This document shows positions 13,370 to 26,706 of a DNA stretch of 64,000 nt, in pieces (positions within the stretch are counted from its first letter, which is position 1; each line of letters begins with the position of its first letter). The stretch is taken from positions 1,180,001 through 1,244,000 of the forward strand of contig JAQFVV010006256.1 in NCBI GenBank assembly GCA_028023455.1, in the 5' to 3' direction. The stretch is from Epiperipatus broadwayi (taxonomy: Eukaryota > Onychophora > Udeonychophora > Euonychophora > Peripatidae). The notes below the pieces were generated by a model. It made no database searches. It was given only the letters and a program-made list of their open reading frames with translations, and was not told the origin of the DNA. The position numbers and the translations under genes were made by a program.

Positions 13370-15160
13370 GAACCTTGCTGTTGTACCTCTTTTCTCAACT
13401 GCTCAATGTCAGATATGTAATTGGACACTTTTAGCTTCATGCATGCTTTTGAACGTTCAGGTGTTAGGCAATTTTTTTATGAACTCAAAAATATTTTTCA
13501 TATGTGAGAAAATTTGTTCACATAAGTAAGTTGAACCAAATGCTGAAAGCAGAGCCTTCAGATAATGATATCCAACAATTGAGAATGAAGGCCAACTTTT
13601 CTATTCCCTTCAAGAGTTTTCGGCAATTCTACAAATTTAGTTTTTCACAATTCTGATGACATTAATTCATTTCAAAACTATCAATATCCATCCACTCAAA
13701 AAAAGATAAATCAAATGGAGTCATCTTTAAATCAATTAAGTCAGGTTTGATGGGGAAAGAAAATATGGGTGTGTGTATTTGGAAGTCTTCACATCATTTG
13801 GAAAATTCTTCTCTGAGAGCTTCAATGTATTTTTGAAGTTCATCATTAACGTTGAATTGATTTGCATGAGCATTTACATTTGGAAAGCACTTGTAGGTGT
13901 TAGTGGTAATATCACAGCAAAATATATCTAATTTTGATGCAAATCCTTTCCAATATTCAAAAAGTTCTAGTACTGTTTGACCCTTCCCTTGCAAATGCAA
14001 GTTTAACTCATTCAGGTATTGAGTTATATAAATCAAAAATATCAATTTGCATAATCAGTCTTCATCATTTATTTCCGGATAATATTGTTCTTTTTCATCA
14101 AGAAATATCTTGATTTCTTTCAGACATGATACAAACCTGTTCAAGACATTATCTCAACTAATCCAACGAACATTGCTGTATAGAGGGAGGTCTATATATG
14201 CACTATTCATTTCTTGCAAAAGGGATTTAAATTGCCTATGTATTAATGAAGAATGAGAAACTATGAAATTAATTATTTTAATGACAGTGTCCACTACAGA
14301 ATTCAAGCATTGTGAAGAGATTTTTGCAACTAAATTTTCCTGGTGTATAATGCAATGGAAACTCAATATTCGATGTTTAATATGATTTTCAAGAAGTTTA
14401 ATAAATCTCTTTTCCTTTCCGACTATTGCATGGCTGGCATCAGAAGAGACACTAAATATTTTATTTATGTTAATTTTCTGATTTTCAAAATAATTGAAAA
14501 ATGCAGTGAAAATATCATGTCCCTTTGTTGTACCAGTAAGAGGAATCAAGAATACAATTCTTCATAAATATGATTGTTGTCACAATATCGTGCAACTATT
14601 GCTAGGTGCGCCACATCATTTACATCAATGCTTTCATCATCAGCACACTGAATGCAACAGCTTGTTGCAAACTGGTTTTCTGTTTTGTTGTTACAACTTC
14701 AGCCATGTCAGTTATTCTTCTTTGAATTGATCTTGCAGAAGCTGGTATTTCTCGAATTCAAGACAGTATTGTTTATTTGGTAGATCACTGAATAAGATTT
14801 CAGCACTTTTCAAAAATGTTTCTTTGATGAATTGTCCATCTGTGAAAGGTTTGCCTTTCAAAGCCACACAATGAGCAACTGTATAACTACATTTGGTAGC
14901 TTTATTTTGGGTTCCAATTATTTGCCTAAAATAAGTAGTTTGTTTCCTAAAGGCAGAAGCAGCTCTTTTTATAACTTCACTTTTCTCATCTGAGTTTTAA
15001 ACACGAACACATGTTTAGTTTGATGTCTTTGTACTTGAGGTATGACACACAACTTTCACAGCATAATGTACACTAAACACTATTTTTTTGCTGTATAAAT
15101 CCATATTCATTTGTCCAAGAGCCTTGAAAAGAGCGAATTATCATGTTTTTGTCTTTTGTG
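13370..15160 (-). pseudogene. hAT transposase, inactivated (GTF2IRD2/ZBED5-like)
   Basis: Reading the minus strand from about 15160 downward, the protein is covered nearly end to end but broken by frameshifts and stops. The pieces are an N-terminal Cys-containing part (SYLKYKDIKLNMCS, near 15050), FTDGQFIKETFLKSAEI (near 14850-14800), and a shifted ESIDVNDVAHLAIVARYC catalytic-core segment (near 14640-14585). Next come the 131-codon open piece at 14154-14549 with IPLTGTTKGHDIFTAFFNYF, SSDASHAIVG and ILSFHCIIHQENLVAK, and the 83-codon piece at 13794-14045. The C-terminal dimerisation segment, in shifted frames, has AFGSTYLCEQIFSHMKNIF (near 13530-13480). The order and motifs match hAT transposases of the GTF2IRD2/ZBED type. 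It fills its TIR-bounded element and lies opposite to the plus-strand hAT fragment at window position 1. Confidence 0.9.
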
Positions 15161-15565
15161 GGACATTTTGGGAATCTCTCAGTCAGTATACTGTGAGAAT
15201 CTCTTTTTTGAAAGAAACACCACCAATCAGCATTGATTATTTACCATTCAACTACTGAAAATAACTTTATAGAATTGATAACTTAATAAGCTTTTTATTT
15301 GGATTACGATCTCATTTTTTAATATTATCAGAAGTAAAATGTGAATATGTAGAATTTATTTTGCTTGCAAACAAAAATATCTTGTAAACGAAGTCAAGTG
15401 TATTAGTTTCTGATAAATAATGATTTAATCATAAATTCAATGTTGAATGTAAAAATAACAACAACAAAAAAGATGCTGTAATTAAAATATATTTTTTTAC
15501 TATTTCAATTTATTCCGAGTGCCAGTGATAATCGTTGACGTGCCAAGCATGGTACGGGTGCCATA

Positions 15566-15580
15566 GGTTGTCGACCCCTG
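15566..15580 (-). repeat. hAT right terminal inverted repeat
   Basis: Reads CAGGGGTCGACAACC on the minus strand and ends exactly at the right GAATAGAT duplication. Confidence 0.93.
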
Positions 15581-15588
15581 GAATAGAT
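15581..15588 (+). repeat. 8-bp target site duplication, right (GAATAGAT)
   Basis: Exact copy of 12949-12956. Confidence 0.95.
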
Positions 15589-18500
15589 TAATATTTTAAT
15601 AATTTTATGAAAGTTAAAAACATAATTTATAGAATGAATAATTCTGATGGGTGAATTTATAATTTGTTCATGGATAGCTGAACCAAAAGAGGATCCCGAT
15701 ATGTGGGCTGCATAATTATATTGATCACTTGGTAATATCATTAATATTATATAATATTTTGCTTACATTTTTTTTTTCATTGCTTGGAATTTAATATATT
15801 TTAATTGATGAATGGATTTATGAAAGACGTATTATGTATGATTTTACCTAAGAATATAAGTTTAAGATAGATTCACTTATAAATATAGTAATTATTTATA
15901 ATATTATTTGCAAGATAAAGCAATATAATATTAATATTAGAAATGAATGATACATTGAATAAATGGACATATGAATCTTATTATTGCATTTTGTCAAAAT
16001 CATTTGTATTGTATTTTCGAAACCGTTCTTGAAAAGTATTTAAATTTTTTAGTGGATTTTTCAGATAATAGTTTATAGATTATTTAATAACGTTGTTTTG
16101 CTTATTTTTACGATATTGATTGTATACATCAGTAGATGGAATTATATAATGGTGAACAGGGGAGTAGATAGGAAACCCTGGATATATAAAGGATAGGGGA
16201 AAATGATGAATATCAGCATATATATTGAATTTATTCACTAATACAGATAATGTAGCATTGTATTATATTTCTGCGGAATGTCATTTATTTGTTGTTGTCA
16301 GTAAGCGTGATTTTTCTTAGGTACTTGACTAAGTCATACCTAATAGTTTTTGCACTGTTTTTCTATGTAAATTTTTTTTATTCTACTGAGTTGTTACTCT
16401 AGTTATTTTTCCTTCACATCCTGCATTTTATAGCTATCAAATTTTCTGTGTATTTGTACCATATAGTTTAGCATCAAGAAAGTGAAGTAATGGATAAACT
16501 TTGAAAGTTGGATTGTTTAAGATAAAAGCAAGATAGGTTTATGAATAAGTGTTTTACAAATGATAATGAAATAAGTAACATTTAGTATAAAAGACATCAA
16601 AGGAATGATTAATATTCCTCAAATTTAGAATCTCAATGATTTAAAATTGATAAGTTTTTGAGCAAATGCATATTTTACTATGAATGAATGGTGAAAGATT
16701 AAGAGAATGTCTGAATGTTTATTTTTAACATATACAAATATACAATTATCTGAAAATGATACCAAGCAATATAATTTATTACATGATTATTTTTTTTTAT
16801 ATAGGAACATAGTGTCAGAGCAAAATACACCCACAAAAGGATAAGTTAACTAAGATATATTTTAAAGATGTTTTATATATATATATTTAAATCTGAGTTA
16901 GAGAAACAATATTTCTCTTATCAAGCTGGAAAGGTAAATTTTCATAATATAATTTTGGACATATGAACATTCTTGAATTTCATGTTGATATATATATTTT
17001 TTTATATATGTAAATTTGATTTAAAATTTAATATAGCCAGAATGCCGGTTAATATATATTTTTTTAAATTTATTTTGTTTGATTTATTATACTTATTGTA
17101 TTTATTACTTGTAAGATTTTGTATATACTATTTTATTTTCATAGTTAATATTGTAGATTAATTATTATAAATTTATAATCTTATATAAAGTTATATAATG
17201 TTTAAATGAAAATAAATTTGTTAATGTTTTTATGAAAACTTCCTTGTCAAGTATAACTTTATTGATTTCTTCATCTTCACAATACATGATCCACAGAAAT
17301 TAAACAAGCCATATGATATGTTTGCATATTATAAATTTTATAAATTATTTAGAGGGTTATTGTTAATCATTTTAATATTATTTTATAATCATAGCTGACT
17401 ACCTAAATGGCTTAATAGATATTGAGAATATTTTCATATTTCCACTCCATTCAGATTACATTGTATTTTTAAATACCACATAAGTGAATCAGACTTGCAT
17501 AATGTTTGGGATTATTTAACATTATATTATATTTTATTGTTAAATGTTGAGTATAAAAATAAGGTACTATTAAAATTAATTGTAGGAATACTTTAGTTAT
17601 TACTATTGTTGTTGTTATTATTATTATTATTATTTATAGGGGTAGTCTAATATAAAATCCTTCATCATATTTGATTACAGGATTTTTTTATTAACTTGTT
17701 TGTTTTATATTTTAAAAGAACCTGAGATTATATTTTAAAGATAGAGATTTAATTTATTAGTATTATATTGAAATTATTTAGGGTATTTCAAGGACATATA
17801 AATATCCCGTAGTTGTGTTATTATGTGAATTTAGTAAGGTAGTATTCTTAGCCATTGAGAGTATATCTTTTGGAATGTGTTCTCAATGTTTGTCAACCGT
17901 AGTATCTTGCTAAATGTCTCATGATTATTATTTATTATGATCAAACCACATATTTTAGAATTATAAAGTATGAGCTAGTTTAAAAATAGGTATTTATATT
18001 TGAATACTTATTTTATTTATTTCTTATATTTATTAAATAAGAGCAAACCGGAACATGTTATTAGATACTATTTTATTATTAGGATGTTGGTTAGCAAGGC
18101 TACAATATATATAAAACATGATAATTGACACTCATACCGCACACATATGTACCAATATTTTATAATAATAATAAACTTACTTATGACTACTACATATATA
18201 TATAAATTGAAAGTTTGTAGCATATAGAGTAACAGAAACAACTTTCTTACTTGATTATTAGGCATGTTTCAAGGAAATTAAATTAATAATCTTACAGTAG
18301 TGGTATTTCTTTAACGTCATGTATGATCATACAAAAAAAGAAAGCATTCTTTACTTTTAAAACAAAGGATTTACTTTACCCAATGTCATTTATCTTACAA
18401 ACTGTTCAGGTGTTCTATAGCATTTATTTTTCTTTATATTCCCAATCCTAGTGATCGCAATACTTAATGTCTCCTTGATAATTTTTTTTTTTCTGTTAAA

Positions 18501-19499
18501 TCGAACAAAATCTTCACTCGTTAGAATCTGGATTTCTCATATATTTGCATTAAAATATTGATATTATAGATAGATCATGTCTTTTAAATAAAAATTTGCA
18601 AAAGACATAAATGAATAAATAAATAAAAAATACGTTCTTAATAAGATTATGGACTAAATTATATTTCTCATAAGTAGACATTTAATCAAGGATGGCAATA
18701 GATGTATTCCAGTTAAGTAATAATTTTAAAGCAGCTTCTTGTACATCATTTCATGTTTAAACTCTTTTATTGGTCATCACCACCAGTGGTTTGACCATAG
18801 ACAGCTCCACGTGGCTTCAGGCTTTAAATGGGCATATACTAAATTTAGCCTGCCATAATTTTATTTTCCATTACTTCAAATTTTGTAAAACAATTGTAGT
18901 TCAATTTAATGAATGATTTTTATCAAAATTACCACTGTGTATACTCTCTTCCGCAATACCTTAACTAGGAATCAATTATAGCCAGTCAAATGTATCGGTT
19001 GAACTTCTCATCTGATATATTAAACACCGAATGCCATCAAATCTTCATTCTCACAAGCCAGCTGCTAAACTAAAACTAATTACCATCAAACCCATTTCTT
19101 TTTAAAATTATTACTACTTGGTTTAAATCCATTTCATTCTACTCCTTCTCTATAATTACTTCTATTCAATCAAAAGTTATACTATCTATATATAAAATAA
19201 CATTGGTATATTATTTTATAAATAGACATTCTTTAATTTCAATTTACAAATTAGTGTTAGAATTTATATGATTCTATTAACATAAATTCCTTTTTCTTAT
19301 CTAATTATATCAATAAAATTTTTAACAATGACAATACTAATTAATCCAATTAAAATAAAATATTTTATGTTTATGATAATAATCAACATCCACTCACTTT
19401 TATTAGATTAATATAACTGAATTATTTAAAGATTTTAAATAAAATATTTCTTAATCTTATTGTACTACTATTTTATTTTATTTTTTTCATATGTCAAAT
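15589..19499. other. AT-rich intergenic stretch
   Basis: No gene or element ends recognised. It contains a TTA/TTG-type microsatellite at about 17604-17636. A small GC-richer patch at about 18768-18845 contains CCACCAGTGG and the E-box-containing CCACGTGG. I cannot say whether this is a repeat end or a regulatory patch. Confidence 0.5.
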
Positions 19500-19570
19500 G
19501 CGTTGACCTGAAAGCGAACCCGGGCCAGCTGTTTGAAAGGCAATTATGCTAACCACTAGACCACCAATAC
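19500..19570 (-). tRNA. tRNA-Glu(UUC)-like sequence, probably a pseudogene
   Basis: The minus strand reads GTATTGG, then an A-box-like TGGTCTAGTGGTTAGCA, then a 7-nt loop CTTTCAA with anticodon TTC, then a T arm CCGGG TTCGCTT TCAGG, then TCAACGC. Folded as a cloverleaf, the acceptor stem pairs at 6 of 7 positions counting two wobbles and the T stem at 4 of 5. The anticodon stem pairs at only 3 of 5, one of them a wobble. The A box, GGCCCGGGTTCG region and anticodon match eukaryotic tRNA-Glu. Mismatches in the anticodon stem and a B box departing from GGTTCGANNCC suggest a pseudogene or the head of a tRNA-derived SINE. No obvious run of T on the minus strand directly follows the 3' end. Confidence 0.6.
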
Positions 19571-19599
19571 TTGACTATTTTAATTTAAAAAAACAACAA

Positions 19600-20050
19600 C
19601 ATTACAATGCAGAATGTCTCTAGACTGAGGCTCCATTCTAGCATTATACTGTATTATAAAGATTATCTCAAAAACATTCTAAAAAAGTGCACTGAAAAGA
19701 TATGAGAAAAAAAATAAAAGGATACAATTAAGCATGGTGTTGAAGTATTTCCAAAAGAAAAGTTTTCTGCTGAGAAAACTAATAAAACAATATTGTAAAA
19801 TATCAAGTAAACAGCAACAACAACAAAAAAAAATGGAACAGCATGTTCTATATGTGGATGTATTTGTGGTTCATAGATTGCTTTGCATGAGAAAAACTCA
19901 TTTTTAGAGTAGTTTTTTTCTCTTTCCTTCTTTTTTTTTTGAATTAAAATGGCTATACTCATTTTTGAGTGACTGATTATTATTATTATTATTATTAAAT
20001 AAGTTACCAATGTTTTACTCTATTTAGTAGAGTTTGTTTATAATATCAGT
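19600..20050. repeat. Weak dispersed repeat, related to 49850-50160
   Basis: The order of short blocks is shared with 49850-50160: an A-rich start, ATCAAGTAAACA / ATCAAATAAACA, GTTC...ATTG/TTAG segments, a T run, then ACTCATTTTTGAGTGACTG versus ATTCATTTATGAGTGACTG. Similarity is patchy and was judged by eye. The 115-codon minus-strand ORF here (19663-20010) is low complexity and not convincing as a gene. Confidence 0.35.
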
Positions 20051-23000
20051 GTAAAAGATATACATGATCTGAAATTTAAAAAAAAATTATAATTTCAAAA
20101 AAGCTCTGAAACCAAAAACTTTGAGTTATTGATGTTTCACCTTTAATTATTTTCAATTCTAATTGAAATAGATATATGTACCTGCACAAAATTTTTTTAT
20201 GTATGTAGGCAAGTGTTAAAACATTATATAAATTCAATATTTTTTTTAACAATTGTAATGATAACTACCCTTTTAACAATTGGTAATAACAAAATTAACA
20301 ATAAAATGAAAAATACAATATTTGCTAATTAATTTTAATCTGGAAGAATTTAAAGATAACTAAAGGGTGACTGTGTACATGGTGGAGTGATAACATAGAA
20401 CTTATTTTTAATTGGCAAATCAATAATAGTCACAAGCAACAATCAAATTGAACATAGATAAAATAAGTTTCTATTCAGATTGAATTATATTTCCTGATTG
20501 TAACCCCCTTCACCTAATACTATAAAATAAATAATCAGCTTGGACTTCAAATGAAAAATGATAAACAACAAAATATATTTACATATTTACACTTAAAAAT
20601 TATATGATGAGCACACATGAGAGAAAAAATCTTTGTAGCTTTATAATAACTCACTGAGAAAAGCTAATAGAAAGTCCAGCTAATTACCCTTACATCTTTA
20701 TGAGCTCATGTATATTTCTGTCTCTGTAAATGTGGTTATATGGTCATTAAAATCATTATTTTAACTGTCTGTTAGCAATACTAACATTTAACTTCTTTTG
20801 ATTTAATCCAGGGTAATTTTCCTATGAGGATTTTATTGTAGTTCTATGAGCATCAAAATAAGTAGATTCACAAACTAATTATAAGAGTACATTTCTATGT
20901 GATAATCAATTTAGATGGATAGTTTGCTTCTTATAGCAAGTAAATATCAAATATTTCTTCAGCATTAGATAGTGGTGAACAGATAAACAGCATCAAAATT
21001 AATTTTAAGGCATTTCTTTGCTTACAGCTCCATATTCAGCTATAATGCTGGAAAGATTAGGTGAAGCATTCTGGTGGTTTTCTACTCCACAAAATTCACA
21101 ATATTCACTTAAATAATCCTTATAAATTTTATTGACTTCTTTCCAGTAAAAGACACCACAAAGATGTAACAATCATTCTCTCCCTTCTTGGAAACACAGA
21201 TGATTTTAGAAAACTTCTATTGGTTCCCATAGCAACATTCTTTTTATTTAACATAAAATTCTTTATTTTAAAAAAAAAAAAAAATACATTTTACTTTTAA
21301 CAATGATTACTATCATTTCCAAAATGTTTTAAAATTTATTTACACATGACTTTTAATATTTTTGTAATATATAATATAAAAATGAGGTTTATAGTATATA
21401 TGTACAATCCATTTGATATATATATATATATAATGTTTGTTATTATCAACGGATTATCATCATCCACTGTATAATCAACTCTAAGTGAAGGTGCTGGAAA
21501 AATTATATATATATTTTACATTTTTAAAATAAATTACATTGAATTGCTAAAGTCCCATGTTCATTACTTGAATAAACTTGTTAAAAATTATGTGTTTTAC
21601 AAATAGGTGAATTACTAAATGAAAAAGTGAAGATCAATAAAAAATAAATTATTGTATCTATGGTTTACAAAGAAAAGGTAATTGATTTTCTCTCCAAGCT
21701 GTCTGCAACACTAATCGGTGAATGAATGCATACGTTACATAATGAAATAATTATTCACCACAAAGGTTTTAAGATGGCAACATAACTGGATCATGAATTA
21801 TGACATAAAGAGTAAGTATTTCATACCTTTATAAATCACCTTTATTGCTTTTCCTGCCATCATGAAAAATGTGCAATTACTTAAAAATGTTCTTGTGATT
21901 CATGACTTCACTGTCATATATAGTTCAAATCCTTTCAAATGCTTCATTAGCAATTTTTCCCAATTTTAGTTCAATGTTCCATCATGGATGAAGGTATGTA
22001 ACATAACCACATTTCATGTCATAACTCATAATCAACAACATATTTATTCCTTAAAATTTTTTTGTGCTGTAAACTGCTGCTACATAACACAAACATTGAT
22101 TCAGAGATGGTGCTGCAGACAATTTGGAGAGAGTATCAGTTACCAGTAATCTTTTCACTGGAATACAGTATGTAAACATTATTTTAAAGGTTTATTAATA
22201 AAACGAATTTATTCAGTAGTATATATAGTTATTGATCTGAGTCAGATCTATACAACTATACAAGGAGATTGGTTTGAAATTATCTTAAGAGGTTTTTTTT
22301 TTTAAATTTTAGGCTTTTAGCTTGTTAGACAAGGAGTAAAAAATGATTTCCAGATGTACAATTGCATTATTCCAGGTTTGAATCATAACTGCCATGGATA
22401 AAGATAAAAATGAAAAACCCATTTAATGATGGAAATTTAAATGACCATCTGGAAATCATTAGATTAGTTAAGATTATTAAATGATTCAAGAATACAGCTG
22501 TTCTTATTTTTTATTTATATACAAAAGTGCAGATAATAAAATTAATGTTTAAATACATAATCATTGAATTACTGAAGATTAATATAGATGGGACTAGAGC
22601 AGTTCTTATTTATCATATATATATATATATTTAAAATAAAAATTCATATAATATTAAAAACTAAACTTTACTTTTTAGTTTTTTTGGCTAGTATTGTAAT
22701 GTTATATGAATTTTTATTTTATTTATTATTAACAAGTATAGCATTAGGCAGTATTTAATTTTGATAAATATTTAAGTAAAGGTGGTAAAATTAAAGTTTG
22801 TTCAAATCTTTTGCAGGGTAAAAGATTTATTATCACTATTTGCTTGTAAAATTTTGTGATCACAGTGCTAAACAGTACCACAGAGAACTGAACAATTAAA
22901 AGTTAAAAAAAGTAAAACTAATAAAACAATTTATGTAATATATATTTTTAAACTCTATGAGTATATTGATATTACTGTATGCAATTATTTCCAATGATAT

Positions 23001-24339
23001 ACTATATCTTTATTTGTATTATCAATATCTAAAAAATTATAAATACAAGAATATCAAATAAAATAATTACCAAATAAATAAATAAAAGTGTACAGAACTA
23101 TAAATATTTTTAAATAAGTGTATGTAGACAGAAATTTTAAATGTTATATTGTATATATATATATTTCTACGCTATAAATAAATTAAAAAATCATATAACA
23201 TTAAAATATTAAGTAAAAAACAAATTTATACTAACTCTCAATTTTAGTATAAAATAATTTTTTTAATTAGTATATATGATTTTCTATTTTATTTATTTAT
23301 CATTGCTAGTACAGCATTAGGCAGTAAATATTAAAAAAAAACATATACAAATAGTCATTAATAAAAATAAACTTATTTTGTGTTACAAATTAATAATGAA
23401 ATGCAAAACATAAAATTTCTGGACAATTTTAAAATAGTAGTATAAAAAATTATTTGCAGTTACTTTATTGTGAAACAATGTGTTGCAGCAATTGTACAAA
23501 GTGCAACAAAAAAAATATTTTTTCACAAATTTCTTTTTCCTAATTTAATACTTTTTTCAAATCATGATTATATAAGTCAATAAATTTTGATATAGTGAAT
23601 ACTATGAATAAAAAAAGAACAAAACTCCTCCATCATAAATATGTATAATTTTGTAAATATCATTGCTATTCAAAACATAGAAATTTACTTGGCAAAAAAA
23701 TAGTTACACTACTATGACTTTTTAAGTTTAGATCCAAAAACTTTCTGAAGATACTACTAGTGTGATTGATGATCAAATATTATCACATGGTCCTAAATAA
23801 TAATAAATTCAAAAAAGCAATCCATAGTAATCTAAGTTCGGAACTAAAACAATTAACTTTTCATTGATATTAAGAAAATAATAATTAAAAATTGAAAAAT
23901 ATTGAACATTTTTGCTTTGTTTAAAAGGATGAGATTTCATTTTTGTCTTTCATTATAAAATCTACAATTTTTTCCCATTTACTAGTATAATAAATTTGTG
24001 TTGTTATAATCTATTGAATGTTGAACATTCTGTTCTTGGACAAATTTACAAATATTTATTTTCTTTCACCAATTATTCAAGTATCATATGAAAATAATTT
24101 TTCAGTGTTAAAATTTATAAAAAATAAAATAAAAATAAATGCAGAACAAACCATTTCACAAGATTATTTGTAAGTCTTCAAGTTTATTGCAATTTTTTAA
24201 AGGGATTGATGACGATTCTAATATTGATGCTCCAATAACTAAATTATTGAATAATTAATTAATAATGAAGTTTACTTACAAATTTATATCAAATTTAATC
24301 TATACATTGCAATATAATGCAATGATTTTGCTTGATAAG
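20051..24339. other. AT-rich intergenic stretch with a weak direct repeat
   Basis: No gene seen. Two related segments of roughly 140-175 bp occur at 22613-22755 and 23150-23325. Both run from an AT microsatellite through AATATTAAAA-like sequence to a shared AGCATTAGGCAGTA. A 15-nt inverted pair (AATGATTTCCAGATG at about 22342 and CATCTGGAAATCATT at about 22446) encloses a B-box-like GGTTTGAATC, perhaps a worn tRNA-derived SINE. Confidence 0.4.
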
Positions 24340-26250
24340 ATGTGATATGGCTACTCCTTTATTGAAGTCAGAAATCTTTCAGTCACCATGCCCAGAGAAA
24401 CCTGTTAGTTACCTTCTCTTTCCATTCACCACCCTAAGTTTTTCCCATATTCTTCCCTATCCTACTTTATCTTATTTCCACATGATTTTTGTCCATTCTA
24501 TGGTCTTTATATCTAGACCCCCCTTATATTTTTACAAACCCAGCATAAAAACCAACAACCCATTTTCTGTATAATTACTTTGTTTATATTTATTCTTCCA
24601 AACTTCATTATTTGTACCTTTTTTGCTTGTGAGCATTTATATTCAATTAGTATATGCCTAATACTTTCCATACCTTTTTAACATAACTTGCAGACTAAAT
24701 CACTCACATTTCTTCATTTATGTGTATGTTCTCTTGTTGCTAATGATTCTGTTTGAGCCTTAAATAGTAAACTATTTTCCTTGCTATTACCGCAAATTAA
24801 CTCACACCCAATATTCTGTTTACTTCTATATATATTATTTTTCTCCCCTTTTTTTTGAAACTCTATATACCATTAACTAGGCATTCATATATGCTCCTGT
24901 TCCACTCCATTATAGTTTGACTATCTCCAGAGGCCATATACATTTCAGCAATCATCGATTCTTGTCTTCCTAATTTTATCTCAAACCACAAATATTCTTA
25001 ATACTTTACAGTATTTAAATTTTTTTGATATAATCCCTATACTACCGCCTCTTTTTTCTTTCCTATTTATACCCTGCCATACCAAATTTTCCAAAGTAGG
25101 TTCTTCTCTTAGATGTATTTTCATTACTGCTAATAGTTCAAGCTCTTGATTTTTAACTGTTTTGTTTAATTTCAATCACTTTTCGGATTTCCTATTACCT
25201 TGCACATTCAAATATCAAATTTTATCAATTTCTTCCTTTCTTACTAACCTTTTATAAATTCTTTTGACTTGTTCTCTATTACATTTGTAATTAGTTTGTT
25301 TATCATTAGTTTTACAGACCCATTCCATCTCCACATCTACATTTATACCTGGATCAGCTACGCTTTGTTTATTTCTTACATCCCATCTATTCTTAACTTT
25401 CTTTTTGATAATACTGTAATTTTAAACCCTACCCCTCTTTTACAAGTTTCCCGAACTATAACATTTTTCATCATCAAACCCCCCAATGCTTCACTTCTTT
25501 GTTTTGCTAAGAAACAATCCATCTTTACTATATAACTCCCTCTTACTAATAAAAAAATCCCATACATCCATAAACATAACATTATTTTTGTCTCTCATTT
25601 ATAGAACATGCCACATCTAATATATATCTATTGTCGAATCTTGGTAGTATCTACTCCTACTCTTCCTTTAACCATATTCGAACTACTAATCAATTCTTTG
25701 TACTCATCCATTACTCTCTCTGATGGCTCTGATAAATTATTTGACCCTGCCATAACATAAACATCTCTACCCCTCTGTTTCTTTATCTTATTTGTAACAT
25801 CCCTAATTCTAGCTTGAGGCAAACATATGCTTACATATTTATTTTCCCTTTCAATTACATCTCCACATCCTCTAATTAGTGAGTTCCCTATCAAGACTGT
25901 CTCACAGTTTACTTTCCCTACTTCATCTGTAAGACTATCTTCTGGATTTCCTTATCTACTTCTTCCTTATTGTTTCTTTTCATTAATTCCTTGATCTGCT
26001 CACACTTCATCTCTAACACTTTTAATTTTACTTGTATATCCTTTACCTCTTTCTCTACTTATTTATTCTTTGCCTAACTATCCCCATTGCACTACTTATT
26101 TTGTCATCCATATCTCGCCACTCCACTAAATATATATTCCATTTTTTCGTCCCCCTTAAATTTATGCTTTTTCTATCGTTCTACATATCACTTTATATAA
26201 AAGTAAAAAAAAAAAAATCTTTTTTTTTAAATGGTAACCTCATGCTCCCC
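24340..26250 (-). pseudogene. Decayed LINE with SGNH-like domain, endonuclease fragment and zinc knuckle; RT missing
   Basis: Read on the minus strand, pieces appear in LINE order. (1) A charged coiled-coil segment with MKCEQIKELMKRNNKEEVDKE lies near 26010-25940. (2) An 88-codon open piece (25894-25628) begins near IGNSLIRGCGD and continues to VYVMAGSNNL. These resemble the block I (GNS/GDS) and block III (GSNN, GxND-like) motifs of SGNH/GDSL hydrolases, which occur in ORF1 of some CR1-like LINEs. (3) An APE-type endonuclease fragment at 25175-24981 includes ELELLAVMKIHLREEP and INRKEKRGGSIGI. (4) A C-terminal piece near 24775-24620 has LATREHTHKW and, after a shift, CKLC...GMESIRHILIEC, a C-x2-C...H-x4-C knuckle typical of LINE ORF2 tails. 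The reverse transcriptase expected between (3) and (4) is absent, so the copy is internally deleted as well as frame-broken. Confidence 0.7.
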
Positions 26251-26706
26251 TAAACTCACACCTCAACATTACTCTCTTTCTCAAATAAATCATTCTCTTA
26301 CTTAAATTGATAAAATTTTAAAAGCAAACCTCCTAAAATCCAACTAATCTTACATGTGTCTTCATTTTAAAGCCTCCTTATAGCAAACATAACAAAATTT
26401 TTTTTTCTTCTTTTATATTTAAAATGTTGGATCACTCTTCAAATATTAGCAATATTTTTCTCGATTTTTTCAAATCGCTCCAACTCCTTTTTTCATTCAC
26501 TCTCTAAACAAATATTCTTCAGCAATAGAAAATTTTATCTATATGCTATTTAAAATATATAAAACTTTAATCTTATCTTGCAGAGCAAAAATCAGTCATG
26601 TTAGCAAGAAATCTTAGTAATGAAAATAGAAGAGGATCAATATGAATTAGAAAATAGATTAAAGCAAGAGATCAAGCATGTGCATACATAATTAGTTCAT
26701 GAGATA

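Larger units (their letters stand above)
12957..15580 (-). mobile_element. hAT-superfamily DNA transposon with TIRs and 8-bp TSD
   Basis: A 2624-bp element bounded by terminal inverted repeats. The left end is CAGGGGTCAGCAACC (12957-12971). The right end read on the minus strand is CAGGGGTCGACAACC (15580-15566), identical at 13 of 15 positions. The element is flanked by perfect GAATAGAT duplications. The subterminal regions share further GGTGCC/GGCACC motifs. The interior carries a broken minus-strand hAT transposase (13370-15160) and a small hairpin at 13064-13149. Both ends survive, but the transposase is dead, so it could move only if a related transposase acted in trans. Confidence 0.95.

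Noticed and set aside
19663-20010. 115-codon minus-strand ORF
   Set aside because: Low complexity (Ile, Phe, Lys and Val runs from AT-rich DNA), with no motif; it overlaps a weak dispersed repeat.
22342-22460. Inverted 15-mers with a B-box-like GGTTTGAATC as a tRNA gene
   Set aside because: No A box at the right distance and no closing acceptor stem.
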